From: Ecdyonurus torrentis
Lineage: Eukaryota; Arthropoda; Insecta; Ephemeroptera; Heptageniidae
Reading direction: 5' to 3'
Assembly (NCBI GenBank): GCA_949318235.1
Contig: CASGGR010000026.1
Location: forward strand, 431,744 to 495,743
Length of the DNA stretch: 64,000 nt
Shown: piece after piece, positions 39,199-51,399 of the stretch
Numbering within the stretch: the first letter of the stretch is position 1
How the letters are laid out: every line of letters starts with the position of its first letter
Made by a program: the position numbers and the translations under genes
Notes under the pieces: generated by a model
What the model was told of the DNA's origin: nothing
Databases searched by the model: none
The model's input: only the letters and a program-made list of their open reading frames with translations

Positions 39199-40262
39199 AT
39201 GTAGATATATTAAATGCTAAACTTAAAAGTATTAACTTTTCCGACAGTGTATTAAAATGGGTATCATCTTATTTAAGCTGCAGAAGTCAAACTGTTGTTG
39301 GTAATAATGGTATGCTTTCTGATTGTGAAAAAATATATAGTCTTGCCCAGGGTAGCTGCCTCTCCCCTCTACTTTTTTCACTGTATACATATGATATTGC
39401 AAGAGCCCTAATTCATTGTAATAGACATATGTATGCAGATGATAAACAATTGTATATGCATACTAAAATAGAAAATATTGTTAATACTATTAAGTGTATA
39501 AATGAAGATTTAAAAACTGTTTTTGAGTGGGCTCGTACTCATGGTCTTGAACTTAATACTAGTAAAACACAAGCTATTGTTGTTGGTTCTGATAAACTAA
39601 TCAAAAAGATTGATCTGAATAGTATACCTCCTAAACCTGTGCTAAATGGTGTTGAAGTGGAGTATTTCTCTTGTGTTAAAAATCTTGGATTAATGATTGA
39701 TAGTACGCTTTCTTGGAAACAACAAGCTGCTTTTACTAGTCAAAAAGTATATGCTGCGTTAAATAGTTTATACAAGTTTAGGAGAGATACTCCTATTGAT
39801 AAGCGGGTTAAATTAATTCAAACTCTTGTTCTGCCAATTATTGATTATTGTGATATTGTGTATTGTGATGCTACTTCTCAAGTTGAATATAGCTTAGAAA
39901 AACTTGTAAATGCATGTATAAGATATATTTATGATTTACGCAAATTTGATCATGTGTCTGAATTTTACACCAAATTATCATGGCCTAGAATCACTGAGCG
40001 TCGAGAATATCATATTTTATGTCAAATGTATATAATAATTCATTGTGATCAGCCTCAGTATTTAAAAAATATGTTTACACTCATGAGTTCAGTTCACTCT
40101 CGCAATACTAGATCTCATAAATATTATTTACAAATACCTAATATTAAAACAGATTGTTTCTCCTTATTAGGAGCTAAGCTATGGAATAAATTACCTGATG
40201 ATGTATGTTGTATGTCTACAATCTCAATGTTTAAAAAATCTATTTCTAAAAGATTATGCTAG
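39199..40262 (+). CDS. reverse transcriptase, 5'-truncated (jockey/CR1-like)
   Basis: The frame is open across the whole insertion from its truncated edge. It has QGSCLSPLLFSLYTYDIARA (the QG-S block before the active site), HMYADDKQLYMHT (the catalytic YADD), KNLGLMIDSTLSW, the thumb region LVLPIIDYCDIVYCD and a closing LGAKLWNKLPDDV. The endonuclease domain and first fingers are missing because of the truncation, so this copy cannot be autonomous. Open frame and intact motifs contrast with the decayed copy near 8.1 kb, which belongs to a different lineage. Confidence 0.9.
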
Positions 40263-40531
40263 TAACTAGCTCATATATTATTGTACTTATCTTTTCTTAT
40301 TAAAACATAATGTTATAAGTGGACACAAAATAATATGTTAATTATAATTGGTTATTTTTATTATTCCATACAGTGTCGTCACTTATTTCCGGTTCAGTTG
40401 ATAGGACTCATTGTCCTGACTGCGCCTTTTGTTCAATTTTTAATAATTTATTATGTATATTTCATCTGCTGCTAATTTGTTGTTTGAACAATAAAGACTA
40501 TTATTTATTTATTATTTATTATTTATTTATT
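39199..40531 (+). mobile_element. 5'-truncated non-LTR retrotransposon with perfect 13-bp target duplication
   Basis: The insertion is flanked by TATAATTTGGTTA at 39186-39198 and again at 40532-40544. It ends in a TTATTTATTT-type tail after an AATAAA signal near 40490. Truncation at the 5' end, a simple-sequence tail and the duplication are hallmarks of target-primed reverse transcription. The perfect duplication and open frame suggest recent insertion. Confidence 0.9.
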
Positions 40532-40682
40532 TATAATTTGGTTACATAATTAAGATTATTTGAAAATAATAAAATTAATACTCAATGACAAAAAAATTTA
40601 AGAAACACGTTGAATGGTTTCAATGCATCTCGTTTGTACACTACTACATGATTGTTATGTATGTGTATAAAAATATCTTGTA

Positions 40683-40758
40683 TGCCACGGTCACATCTCC
40701 TTACAGCTATGTTGCTATGTTATAAGTATAACTGTAAGGAGAAATGAGAGTGACATGC
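40683..40758. repeat. hairpin with CTCCTTACAG arms, copy 1
   Basis: The arms GTCACATCTCCTTACAG and CTGTAAGGAGAAATGAGAGTGAC enclose a loop of about 24 nt. The equivalent hairpin at 42280-42337 has a much shorter loop. Confidence 0.75.
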
Positions 40759-41499
40759 TCGATATGTTTAAACAAATATTAATAAATTTTTTTTTTAAAT
40801 GAAAGCTCCCAGGTAAAGTCATAATATTTTTAAAATTTCTTGGTGGAATCTTCTTTCCCTACATGTTCTTCATTTATTTTAAATTGGTTACATAACGTTG
40901 TATGTTTTTCTATTACTATGGTGATGCATATCATAGTTCCCAATAGAGGCCCCGTATACTCTGCAGATTATAAAAATCCAAATATTGGGAACTATTTAGC
41001 AGGGGAATAGTTATTCATACATACATATAATTATACGCTTTCGCATTCATGCATCAATAAAAACATTCATCTAACATCATTTAATTCCGAAGTAAATTTT
41101 AAGAGCTTTGAAAAGAAATTGTGATAAATATTTAGTCAAAGATTTATAAGTGAGGGCCGGGAACCACTCGCTACCTTAATAATTAAGATATTAGGAACTA
41201 TTTGTCGGGAAAAAATATATACCTAAATATAAATCTTTAATTAGAAGCTAACATTCATTAAACGATGAAAACACATATACATATAACATATACAGAAACA
41301 GAATATAATAAAGTTTGATAGAGATGGTGGAAAAAATACAAGAAAAGCTTTCTTTTTGTTTAAAAATGTTACAGAAATTTAAATTGTAGCTTTAAATTAC
41401 TAATAAAAAAATACTCGTTTTCCAATCAAAAAGCTTTGCATGAAATGTTAAATAATTTATTTAAACAACATTGAAAAAACAATTATTTTGGTACACTAG

Positions 41500-41900
41500 T
41501 TTCCAAAATTCATTATTTGACCAAAAAAAAAAAGAAGACAAAAAGGCAAACAAAACATAAGTATGGAGAATGATAGTATTACAAGATCTGGGTCTAATAT
41601 CATTTTAAATTTATAATTTACAAATAAACATTTAAATTATTTAAACAACATAAAAAAATAATTAATCTGCCCAATTAGAACTTGTAATTGAATAATTGAG
41701 CAAGAAAAAGAAGAAAAAAATGACATTTGGTCAAATATATTTTTATAATAATTATTGCACCAAATCAATTATTATTATATTTTATTAAATAACATTAAAA
41801 AATTATCATCTTTGTCAATTAGAACTTAAAATTCATTATTAAAGCAATAAGAATAGACATAAAATATTAATAAAAATTGATAACTTTATTATTAAAGTTA
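41500..41900. repeat. palindrome array 3' of the recombinase-like gene
   Basis: Units of the TTGGTCAA/TTGACCAA type near 41515, 41680, 41740 and 41815, in the orientation expected downstream of the minus-strand gene at 43.6-48.5 kb. Confidence 0.65.
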
Positions 41901-42279
41901 AAAGCTTTCTAGTATAGGCATATTAATATAATAATCTTTTAATTGCAATTATGTGACTAAAATGTTGTTTCAGTAATTTAAATAAGTTATTTAACATGCA
42001 AATATTAATATTAGAAAGGATTGTTTAAATAATTTTTTAAATTAATAGCTCCCTAATATAAACATAATATTTTTAGTTTTTTATTGCAAAAAAAATTTCT
42101 TGCCCTACATGTTTCTTATTAAATATAAATTGGTTACATAATTAATTTTATTTGAAAATAATAATATTAGTACTCAATGTTGAAAAAAATTTAAGTATGC
42201 GTTGATGGTTTTAATGAATTACGTTTCTACGCTATTGCAAGACTGTATATGTATTTCTATAAAAATATCTTGCATGCTA

Positions 42280-42337
42280 TGGTCATATCTCCTTACAGCT
42301 ATGATAGCTGTAAGGAGAAATGACCATTGCATGCGCG
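42280..42337. repeat. hairpin with CTCCTTACAG arms, copy 2
   Basis: ATGGTCATATCTCCTTACAG and CTGTAAGGAGAAATGACCAT face each other around a short CTATGATAG loop. The palindrome is almost perfect. Confidence 0.8.
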
Positions 42338-43150
42338 ATATGTTTAAACAAATATTAATAAAATTATTTTTTAAATTAAAAGCTCCCTGGTAGAGTGATA
42401 GTATCTTTAAAATTTCTTGGTGGAATCTTCTTACCCTACATGTTCTTCAATTATTTAAAATGGTTACATAACGTTGTATATGTTTTTCTATTACTATGGT
42501 GATGCATATTAGTTCCCAATAGAGGCCCCGTATACTCTGCCGATTATAACAATCCAAATATTGGGAACTATTTATCAGGAGAATAGTTATCCATACATAT
42601 ACATAATTATACGCTTTCGCATTTATGCATCGATAAAAACATTCAACTAACATCATTTAATTCCGAAGTAAATTTTAAGAGCTTTGAAAAGAATTTGTGA
42701 TAAATATTTAGTCAAAGACTTATAAGTGAGGACCGGGAACCACTTGCAACCATATTAATTAAGATATTAGGAACTATTTGTCAGGAAAAAAAACATACCA
42801 AAAATATATAGCTACATATAAATATTTATTTAGACGCTAACATTAATTAAACGATCAAAACATTGCATATGTTGCATATAATTAAAGCGTTTCTTCTACA
42901 GAACCAGAATATAATGAAGTTTAATAGATATGGTGGAAAAAACAAAGAAAAGCTCTCTTTTTGTTTAAAAATGTTACAGAAATTTAAATATGTAGCTTTA
43001 AATAACTAATAAAAAAAATACTCGTTTTCTAATCAAAGCTTTACATGAAATGTTAAATAAATTATTTAAACAGCATTGAAAAAACAATTATTTTGCTACA
43101 CTAGTTTCCAATATTCATTATTTGACCAAAAAAAAAAAGAATACAATAAA

Positions 43151-43632
43151 AAAGGACAAAAAAGCAAACAAAACATAACATAAAAAAAACAAGCAAAAGT
43201 CTAAATAATTATATGTTTCATTATAATATCTTGATGAACGGTTTGAAAATAACTATGAAAAACACAAAAAAAGCACTAGCCTAATCTGTGTAAATTATCA
43301 GGGAGATAATTGTGTTCAAATGGAAATTTAAATTTATTATTTTAAGAAATTAAAAAAATATATACAATTTATTAAAATATGTACATATATGTATAAATTT
43401 CACAATGATATGATGCTGAAAAAATAAAAATTTACACATGTAAACATTAAGTTTGAAACGAAGCATAAACAATATTTATCATTACTGTAAGGAATAAAAA
43501 CATACTGCGTCAAATACTAATGTCAAGAGGAAGCTTACAAAAGTTTTTAATTTACAAACACACACAATCAATATAACTTTTTGCACTTATAGCTATTAAA
43601 GTAACAGAAAGTTAAATCACAAATTTATGCAT
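43151..43632. other. AT-rich 3' flank of the recombinase-like gene
   Basis: No SET-type exons were found here, although homologous genes carry them at this position. Confidence 0.6.
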
Positions 43633-46600
43633 TTAGGATTTAAGAGTCTTTTCTTTTCTCTTACTTTTTCTCCAAATTCTTTCGGCTTCCGTCAATATTT
43701 TCTTAGAAGTCCATCCTTTGGCGAGAGCCTTTTGTTTTGCCAAGTTCATTGGAAAGGTATTACGATGCTTAGCAAAAGCTTTTGCAATATTATAAGAACG
43801 ATGTTTATTCATTAAACTTTCCCATTTGTCTCTTAACACCTTAATGTGTTTTTTTGTAAGTCTCACAAAACAAATACTGTCAATAGTCTCAATTGCATTG
43901 GTAGTACTAGGAAATGTGCCTTGAAAATCTTTACCAAACATGTCCAGCAGTTTTTCGCTATCAGTAAGATCTTTCATAACTGCAATTGCTAAATGAAAGA
44001 AAAAAATAATTAATTTATTAATTCTGAGTTCTCATTTTGTTATAAGTAATAATTTTTAAATTTTACCTTTCTCATTCTCTTCAATCTCATTTTCTTCACT
44101 AATGCCTCTATCGTATGTTTTTATTGCTTTATTTGTGTTTTGATGTGTAAATTCAATTAAATCTATTTCAGTAAGTGATTCATTTAAATTCATACTAGAT
44201 TCAGGTGGTCTAATGTATTTTACAATATTATCATCTCTATTACATCTGCTGTTGATGATAAAAAAATCATGTCCCAATGGAATTGTTTTCCTCAAATTAT
44301 AATATCTATGAACAAGAAAGAAGGAGTAAATGTAAAGTAAATAAATTTGTTAGTACAATTCTTGTTGTACACAGAACTAAAATTTTTTTTTAGTGAAACA
44401 GTTTCTAACAATCAAGTATTATTATTATTCTATGCATACCGCTCATTTATATAGGCTTATTTAACGAAAATTGTATTACTTAAATTCTTACGCTGTAAGT
44501 ATTTTGTGCTCTTCGGGAATTAGATCAACAAAGGTTGCTTTGTAATTGTTTGGTTTTGATATCCTGAAGTTCCCGTCGTCTGTGAAATTTCCATTGCAAA
44601 ATTCGTTCATTTCCATACTAGCAATAGATCCTAATTTTCCGTAGTCTCGCATATATAATATTTTTGCAACCAACCTAAAAATATAATTAATGCAATGCTG
44701 TAATAAGAAGTACAGAATTTATGTTTTCTATGTACGAAAATATTGCATAGAAAAATATAATGAATACCTTGTCATAACTTTCCAATAATTTCTGTGTTGC
44801 CACACCTGGAAGATTTTAGCCTCTTTTTCCAAAAATGATTTCTCCAAAATTTCTGCTGCTTTGAAGAAGTCTTCTATTTCTTCCTCTGTTGTTTGAACCT
44901 CTACGACTATTGGTTGACATTCTATTGGTTGACATTCAACTTCATTTTGAAGATGATTTGCTTGATACGATGAATTACCAAACCATTCAGTAACATCATT
45001 TGTTTCGTAATTTTGAAGATCATGTTTGGCTTTAATTAAAGATTGGTAGATATCAGGTTCAGACTTGTGCAATTTCTTATATATCAAGCAGTATTCCAAA
45101 TATTTTTGATGTTCTCTTATGTAAGAAATGAAGTAATCTTTTGTCATCTGTAAATACAGAATATATTTAATACATAGTCACGATGCAACTAAATTAATTA
45201 ACTTACCTTAGTCTTTATTAATTCATCAAGATATAATTTGAATTTTTTAAAATCACAAATTGCCTTCATGTAATTTAATTCAGAATCTTCACTACTTGGG
45301 ATCAAGTTATTTAAAGTACACAAGTACATTGCTATTTTTCTAAATTTTGATAATCCTACCATAATTACTTTTTTTGATGTATTCTCATACTCTTTAGTAT
45401 AATAATCTTTATACTTTTCATAAATTTCACAATCTAAAGGAATAGAAGCATCTAAACACAATTTTTTCATGTTCAACTTGGTTTGTGAAGTAGCATTGCT
45501 ATTTAAGTGTTTGGTCATTACATCGTTTTCATCATGTTCTTCATGATTTTCAATTTTGTCATTCACAATGCGTGTATCACTTCTTTCATATATGTTTTTG
45601 TTCTCGTTAAAGTCCAATATATTAAAGCCCTCACAAATTGTAATTCCTAAGTTTTCCAGTATTTTGTTTGCTGAAATAGAAAATATTATAAGATTTCATT
45701 TATCATGTTTTTACACAAGTTATATTTTGATTGCAGAAATCTAAATATATAAATAAAGCTGCTTCTCTTTTATTTTAATTAAATTTATACTATCTTTTAT
45801 ACACTTAAATTTTTTATTAAGTATCTTTACATTTAAAACCCTGTCAAGGAAGTATGGTAACAGTGTCAAATTTTTTTTTAAATACTAATTATAAAGCAGT
45901 CCATCCCAATCCCGACCAATCTTGTAAAAATATGCCAGTTCCCAGATTTGAACGCATGACCTCTCAGTTAAGAGTTCGACACGCATCCACCAGCGGACAA
46001 GGACGATAAGAATTTAGGTATGTACTTGATTGCACAAACGTAATCACCATGAAAGTCTCATTATGTCATATAATTTGCGAATCGCGGCGCGTGTATAACT
46101 CGCGATTTATTATTCTAGGCTAGCTTAATAGTGCTTAAACTTAATATTTCTTTAAGGAAATCACAATAAAATTGGTTTTGTCGCAATAGCGTCATTATTA
46201 GGAAGTCATTTTTCGTACACCCCTAGCTGTGTCAATTTAAAACATCGAAACATCTCGAGTTTCAGCAAAGATACGATATACGTACAGCTTTTGCCACATT
46301 GTTAATATATACTAACATATAGTTAATGCCTATCATTTAACATGCTACACACACATTTTATCATTAATTATAGCACTTAGAAATTACGAAGTGGACATTT
46401 GTTAATTTTTTTTTTAGTTTTCAGAACGTTGTTAGAAAATGTCAAAAGTGTTTAGGTATTATCATTATAAACATATTATTATTATTAGGTGTTTAGCGTG
46501 GCAACCTTATGTTTTATAAGATATTTAAAATTGGTTTGCTAAACAATAACTGGTTAAAATTGGTTTAAATTAACAGTAAACTTAATAATGTTGTTCGTGA

Positions 46601-48485
46601 ACCCTGGAACTCCTGTCCCGCTGCAGAGTAAAATGACGAACGGCTATTTAATTTTGCATTGGTTGCGCATTAATGAGATAAAGTGGCAGGGTTTACGAAC
46701 TTCAATCATTTAAAATTAAGTATAAAATTTCTGTGGATACCGCTGAAAATTTAAAAGAGGAAAGAATGCGTACAGCATTTAAAGACAAAAACATGAAAAT
46801 GAAAACGATTTTTTTGAAACTAAACCTACAAGCTAGTCCACTATTCTCTTTTAACGCAAAACCAGGTGAACTCTTCTCGTATCAATGCACGTTATATTAG
46901 TGGCATACAAGCATGCAAAATCAGGTATGACATCGTGAATTGAAAGTTATTTTTAATCAAAGTGTTTTGAAAGTAGACATGCTTAGACTGTTATGCTAAT
47001 TTTAATTCTGCAATCAAATAAATGCCCAAATTCTCATCATCGTTGTCCATACTGTATTAATTATGTGTTATATGTTTCATTTTTATGGTTATTCTAGCAT
47101 AGCTTACAGTTTAAGTTCTAAAATTCAATAATTACTTTTTAAACATAATACTTTTTATTTGTTGTGATAAATTTTATACATAATTATAAAGAAAAAGAAA
47201 AAAAGAACTTAACCCGTTATAATTTGAATATGACTAACAAATAAGTAGATGTAGTGTATTAGTTGGGAAAGGTTAAAACCATTTCGGTTTGAATTGATAA
47301 TCAAAGAAAAGGATAGGAGAAACCAACAAGCGCCTTACCACGATGAGGTCCGCAGCTCGGTGAAAATCTTGATGGCACAGGTTACACACATATTTACAAT
47401 TTTACTAAGACGTTTTGAGGGCAACAGCCCTCTTCTTCAGTTGCTTAGAGTGAAAATATGTGTGTAACCTGTGCCATCAAGATTTTCACTGAGCTGCGGA
47501 CCTCATCGTGGTAAGGCGCTTGTTGGTTTCTCCTATCAAATAAGTGGAGTTTAATTATACCTGTCTTTCTTACTTGAGGAGACTGCCATTCACATCCGAA
47601 TACATTTTGTATCAACAGAATTGGAACAATTGGTTTTCCAGCATAAAAATGATTTCTAATAGATACGTATGTTGTCTCAAACAAGTGTTCATCAAATTCA
47701 TTGTTTTTCATGAATAAATCGTAGTGTGCTTTTCGAATATGTTTTTTTAGGTTAGTTCTTCTTCTCTCACCACAAAAGCTACACATAACATTTGCTGTTA
47801 TGCGAAGCTTATAATCTTCATAATCGGTTGTTCTCAAAACCATTCCTCCAACTTCATTTAAACTACGGTCTTCAGCAGTATTGGCTTCTTTTTCATTTTC
47901 ATTTTGTATATTGTCAGGTTCAATATTTTCAGATTGCACAGATATATTAGTTACATCTTTTTGTGGACAACAAATTCCACTGTTGTTCTCAACAATTTTA
48001 CTGAATGTTTCAAAATTGTCATGCCTCCTCTTGTAAGATCTCTGTTCAATTAAATTTACATCAGAGTTTTCATCTTCGTCGTTCTCTGCTCCGTGTTGAG
48101 AGTTTTCACAAAAAGATGTACTTAAACGTGGTTTTGATCTGTGTGGTTCGTGTGGTGTGGTGCAGAGTTCACTTGTATCTTGTCCTTCAATATTTTGAAC
48201 AATTTTTTCTTTTTCTTTTCTTTTCTTTTTTTTTTTTTTCTTTGTTTCAACCTTTTCCTCTCTTTTCCTCTCTTTTTTCTTCTTTTTTTTGTTACTTTTA
48301 GTTCGTAAATCGTCATTGGCCTCAGTTAACATTTCTTGCGATAATTCTGCTGCATCTTCGTCTTTTGTTGAATAATTTTCATATTTTCTTTTTCGGGAAT
48401 TGTCACCGCTATCTTCATTTCTTGCAGTTTTAATATTAGCTGAAGCCAATAATTGATCTATTGAAGTACTTTGGCTGCTTTCCAT
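43633..48485 (-). CDS. Crypton-like tyrosine-recombinase-related protein without SET, six exons
   Basis: Exons in transcript order: 48485-47561, 45670-45207, 45147-44768, 44674-44492, 44305-44067 and 43988-43633. Phases agree and give 848 residues. The N-terminus is low-complexity with lysine-rich runs. A zinc-binding unit CSFCGERRRTNLKKHIRKAH lies near residue 236. Exon 2 resembles a helical core-binding domain (YTKEYENTSKKVIMVGLSKF) and exon 3 continues it. Exon 4 holds LVAKILYMRDYGKLGSIASM, which aligns with the first catalytic-arginine block of recombinase-like proteins but lacks the arginine. Exon 5 keeps a F-T-H and KTYDR pair where the late histidine and tyrosine would lie but is about 20 residues shorter than its paralogue, losing the HxxR region. 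Exon 6 is the shared helical module (FPMNLAKQKALAKGWTSKKI..AERIW) and then stops. An acceptor-like TTTACAG just before the ATG suggests a 5' non-coding exon. Probably not an active recombinase; a DNA-binding role is inferred. Confidence 0.75.
45937..46008 (-). repeat. tRNA-Lys-like sequence, probably a SINE head
   Basis: On the minus strand the segment reads GAACTCTTAACTGAGAGGTC followed by ATGCGTTCAAATC. That matches the anticodon loop (CTCTTAA) and the B-box/T-loop of a tRNA-Lys(CUU)-like molecule. The acceptor and D arms are poor, so a functional tRNA is unlikely. It lies in intron 1 of the recombinase-like gene. Confidence 0.4.
47312..47537. repeat. foldback element, 84-bp arms, with hammerhead-like loop
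   Basis: The arm 47312-47395 (GATAGGAGAAACCAACAAGC...) is repeated inverted at 47454-47537 almost perfectly. The loop, read on the minus strand, contains CTGAAGAAGAGGGCTGTTGC followed by CCTCAAAACGTC. That is a strong stem (GAGGGC/GCCCTC) between a CTGA-GA and an AAAAC block, close to a hammerhead ribozyme core as found in Penelope-like elements. It abuts the donor of exon 1 of the recombinase-like gene. Confidence 0.65.
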
Positions 48486-48614
48486 AATACCTGTAAAAAA
48501 TAGAACCAAGAAAAAATATTAAAATACTTTTTTAAATAAAAATTACGAACAAAGAGAATGCAAATTTTTACTAACTCAATAAGCATAAAATATTATATTC
48601 CTTTTTTTGTTAGG

Positions 48615-48634
48615 GGGGGGGGGGGCGGGGGGAA
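48615..48634. repeat. poly(G) tract
   Basis: A run of about 13 G, one C, then further G in a strongly AT-rich context, just upstream of the recombinase-like gene's first coding exon. It may form a G-quadruplex on the plus strand. Confidence 0.85.
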
Positions 48635-48639
48635 TTGTA

Positions 48640-49840
48640 TTATTTATATTTTTATGTACTTTAGTCATTATTAAGAGTAAAAAAGTAAATTCAATAAATT
48701 CAACTTGTCTTTTATTCATATTCTACTACACTAATTCAATAGCTTTTGTATAAGTCTTGTTAAACAATATTATACTAATAGTAAATTAAACACAAAAAAT
48801 TCTTAATTACACAAATAATATAATGATCAGGTGTATGTATAAGCAAAATTAAAAATCAAAATATACCTGAACACTGTAAAATCAATAATCGAAAAATAGT
48901 CTTTAATATGTATTATATAAAATCTCTAATATGACCAACTTTTTTTTATGAAGTTCATGAGTAAATTATACATTTCTATATATTTACATAACAGAAAATT
49001 GTTAATAAGTCTAATTTATCTAGCTCAGTCTGTTTATTGAATTATTATTATATTTAGAGTGAAATCGTAACTTCATTTTCTTTCAAGGAAGAATACAAAT
49101 TATGCTCAAGTTTGTAAAGTTTTGGTATTTGTTAAATTTAATATTCTACTATTCTAGCAAAAGGTTTAAATGGCTAAATAAAGTGAAAACAATTAACCTT
49201 AGGCGTGGCCCGTTTATATGGCTTCACATGCTATGTCCCATTCACTACTTCCGCTACTATAGCAACCAGATAATGGTAACTATTAATCGGGAAGTACTAA
49301 GTAATAAGTTACACCATCATAATTTTTTGTTTTACTGAAAACAAATTGTTAGCTGAGATATGATATTATGCCACCAAAAAAACCCCGGTTGACTGTATAC
49401 CTAAATGTGACTGGTATAGCAAGAAAAATGAAATGTTAAAGAAATTAAACTTAGTAAATGTAAAAAAAAAATTAAAAGAAACTGTGATTCATTATAAAAT
49501 AAAAATAATAAAAATAAAAGATGACATATTTAGTAAACAATATAGACAAGCCAATGATTTTCATAGGTTTTCTCAACTCTATGTAATTCTAAATGATCTA
49601 GCCTTAATTCATTATTTGTGGACGGTCTAGAATTGTATAACAAAGCTGACAATGACGTAAAACTGATAAATTTCAAGAAATTAAAAATATAATATTTATT
49701 AAATGGCAAAAAAGGGATCTCTAAGTGAATAAATTATATACCTAAAAATGTCAAACTATATACCCTATCAGTAAAATGATATAAGTGCATTATAAACTTC
49801 AGAGAAAAAATCAACTATAAAGCGTAAATTACTATATGTA
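48640..49840. other. AT-rich intergenic stretch
   Basis: No gene supported. A satellite-like patch (ATAGCAACCAGATAATGGTAACTATTAATCGGGAA) occurs near 49260. Confidence 0.5.
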
Positions 49841-49849
49841 CTGTAATAC

Positions 49850-50340
49850 GAGAGGAAGACACATATAATAAAACGTCAAACTCGTGTGATGTTGACATGT
49901 ATGATGCAGTTTTAGCTTCAAATCATAACTAAAACATTTTCATCTAAACAAGCACAAGAATAAGCAATATATTAAATTTTTAATCATGTGTTGATGGTAT
50001 TTTAATGGTGGCAATCACGGATCCTAACAGTACCTTTTTTTCAAGAAAAACATCGCGTTAGGATTTAAAAAACCTTTCGGTAAAAAAATGTTTTGGGTTT
50101 TTTCAGCTTTACGAAATTATTTTCAGAAAGGAGCTTAGATTTACAGTTGACCGAGCCACTCTATTTCACTCTAAGCCGCGTTTTCATTGATATTCAACCC
50201 TTTGTCAAAGGCAATCAAATGCAAAGTAAATTTTTCTATAAAATGAATTTGATGGTGATTAAGAGCTTCAAATTTCTGTTAAGAAAATTTTTAAATAAAC
50301 TCTTAATGAAAAATATCAAATACTTATAGTTTCCTAAAAC
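49850..50340. mobile_element. half copy of the long inverted-repeat transposon
   Basis: Starts GAGAGGAAGACACATATAAT and follows the left half of the element at 35842, including CATGTATGATGCAGTTTTAG and the CCCTTTGTCAAAGGCAATCA patch. The right half is missing. Confidence 0.65.
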
Positions 50341-50749
50341 TTATCATATCATAAAACTTAACTAATCAATATAACGCGATATTGACGCTTAATTGTATGT
50401 ATTCCTCTTCTATACATAGTACTCGCTATAGTATAATCACCTCGCGCTGCTGCGGAATATTTTTATCGCATTAGGCGTTCAAATGTTTAATTAAGAAAAA
50501 AATTAAAAAAATTATGTAATTTTGGTGGAAAGTTATTGTTAATAATATTTCTTAAAGCATATCAATAGTTTTTGAAAGCCTGAACTTCCTCTTTAATAGG
50601 AATAGCATTAAATTGCTATAACAAACAAAAAAACAAACTAAGCGCATTTATGTGTCAAAGGTAATGAAATGGCGTTACTGCGTAGTTCGTTTCACAAAAT
50701 AGTGTCATATAATAAAGCATATTGAAATTGCATATTATTTATTTTTATT

Positions 50750-51190
50750 CATACCTTAAGACACAACCACGTTTACGTATCCTCGTATCATGGATGTATT
50801 AATTAAGAAACTGTTTAAAAATCTAAACCAATTAAGTAGAGAAACCTCAGACTCAGACCACGTTGCTTGATTTGTGCCTTGTGCTGACTGCCGATTGTGC
50901 CATTTCACGCGTCCCAGATCAGTCCAAGATGTCAGGATTGTCAGGCATTTTGCCCAATGGAGGTTTATGCAAGCACGATCCGGCACGATCACTAGATCGA
51001 ACGATGCCGAATGCTTACGAAAACTTTGACATGTGGCGCTATCACGTTTATTAAAAAACGTGGTCTGTGGTGAAATGATTAAATACGAAGAAGAAGTGAG
51101 ACTTCTCGCATACTTGCCGCCCTTGCCAGCCAGTGATGGTGCAGTTACCGGGAACCGGGAAAGACACGGAGATAGATATGTTCACATTAA
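50750..51190. other. G+C-richer patch of unknown origin
   Basis: This interval is clearly richer in G+C than its surroundings (for example around 50880-51010 and 51105-51175). Short frames exist on both strands, but none resembles a protein I recognise. It may be part of a mobile element. Confidence 0.35.
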
Positions 51191-51399
51191 AAAGCTAAAA
51201 ATGAACTGAAATAGGGTAAAAAAAAAATCAATAAAATAATCTTTTTTAAAAATAATGCACATATTTTTTAAAAAATAAAAAAATAATTTATTTAATTTCT
51301 GAATCGCAAATTAGGCAGGCTTTAATAACACTAACACACAAGTTTTATATTTTGAAACAAATAAAAAAAATTAAATACGCGTGTTAAAAATCAGTTTTA

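Larger units (their letters stand above)
40545..43150. repeat. direct tandem duplication, unit about 1.58 kb
   Basis: Sequence from about 40545 (GGTTACATAATTAAG..TTTGAAAATAATAA) to about 41560 is repeated in order from about 42130 to 43145. Shared landmarks are the CCTTACAG hairpin, GAGGCCCCGTATACTCTGC (40950 and 42523), ACGCTTTCGCATT..ATGCATC and ACTAGTTTCCAA.ATTCATTATTTGACC. The part between (41.56-42.13 kb) holds palindrome-array units. Confidence 0.8.

Noticed and set aside
48005..48301. Plus-strand phenylalanine-rich frame
   Set aside because: Antisense of the lysine-rich region of the recombinase-like gene; composition explained by the poly(A/G) codons.
49433..49630. Small lysine-rich frame
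   Set aside because: AT-rich composition, no splice partners and no resemblance to a protein family.
50863..51054. Short frame in a G+C-richer patch
   Set aside because: Overlaps another frame on the opposite strand and resembles nothing I recognise; kept only as an unexplained patch.
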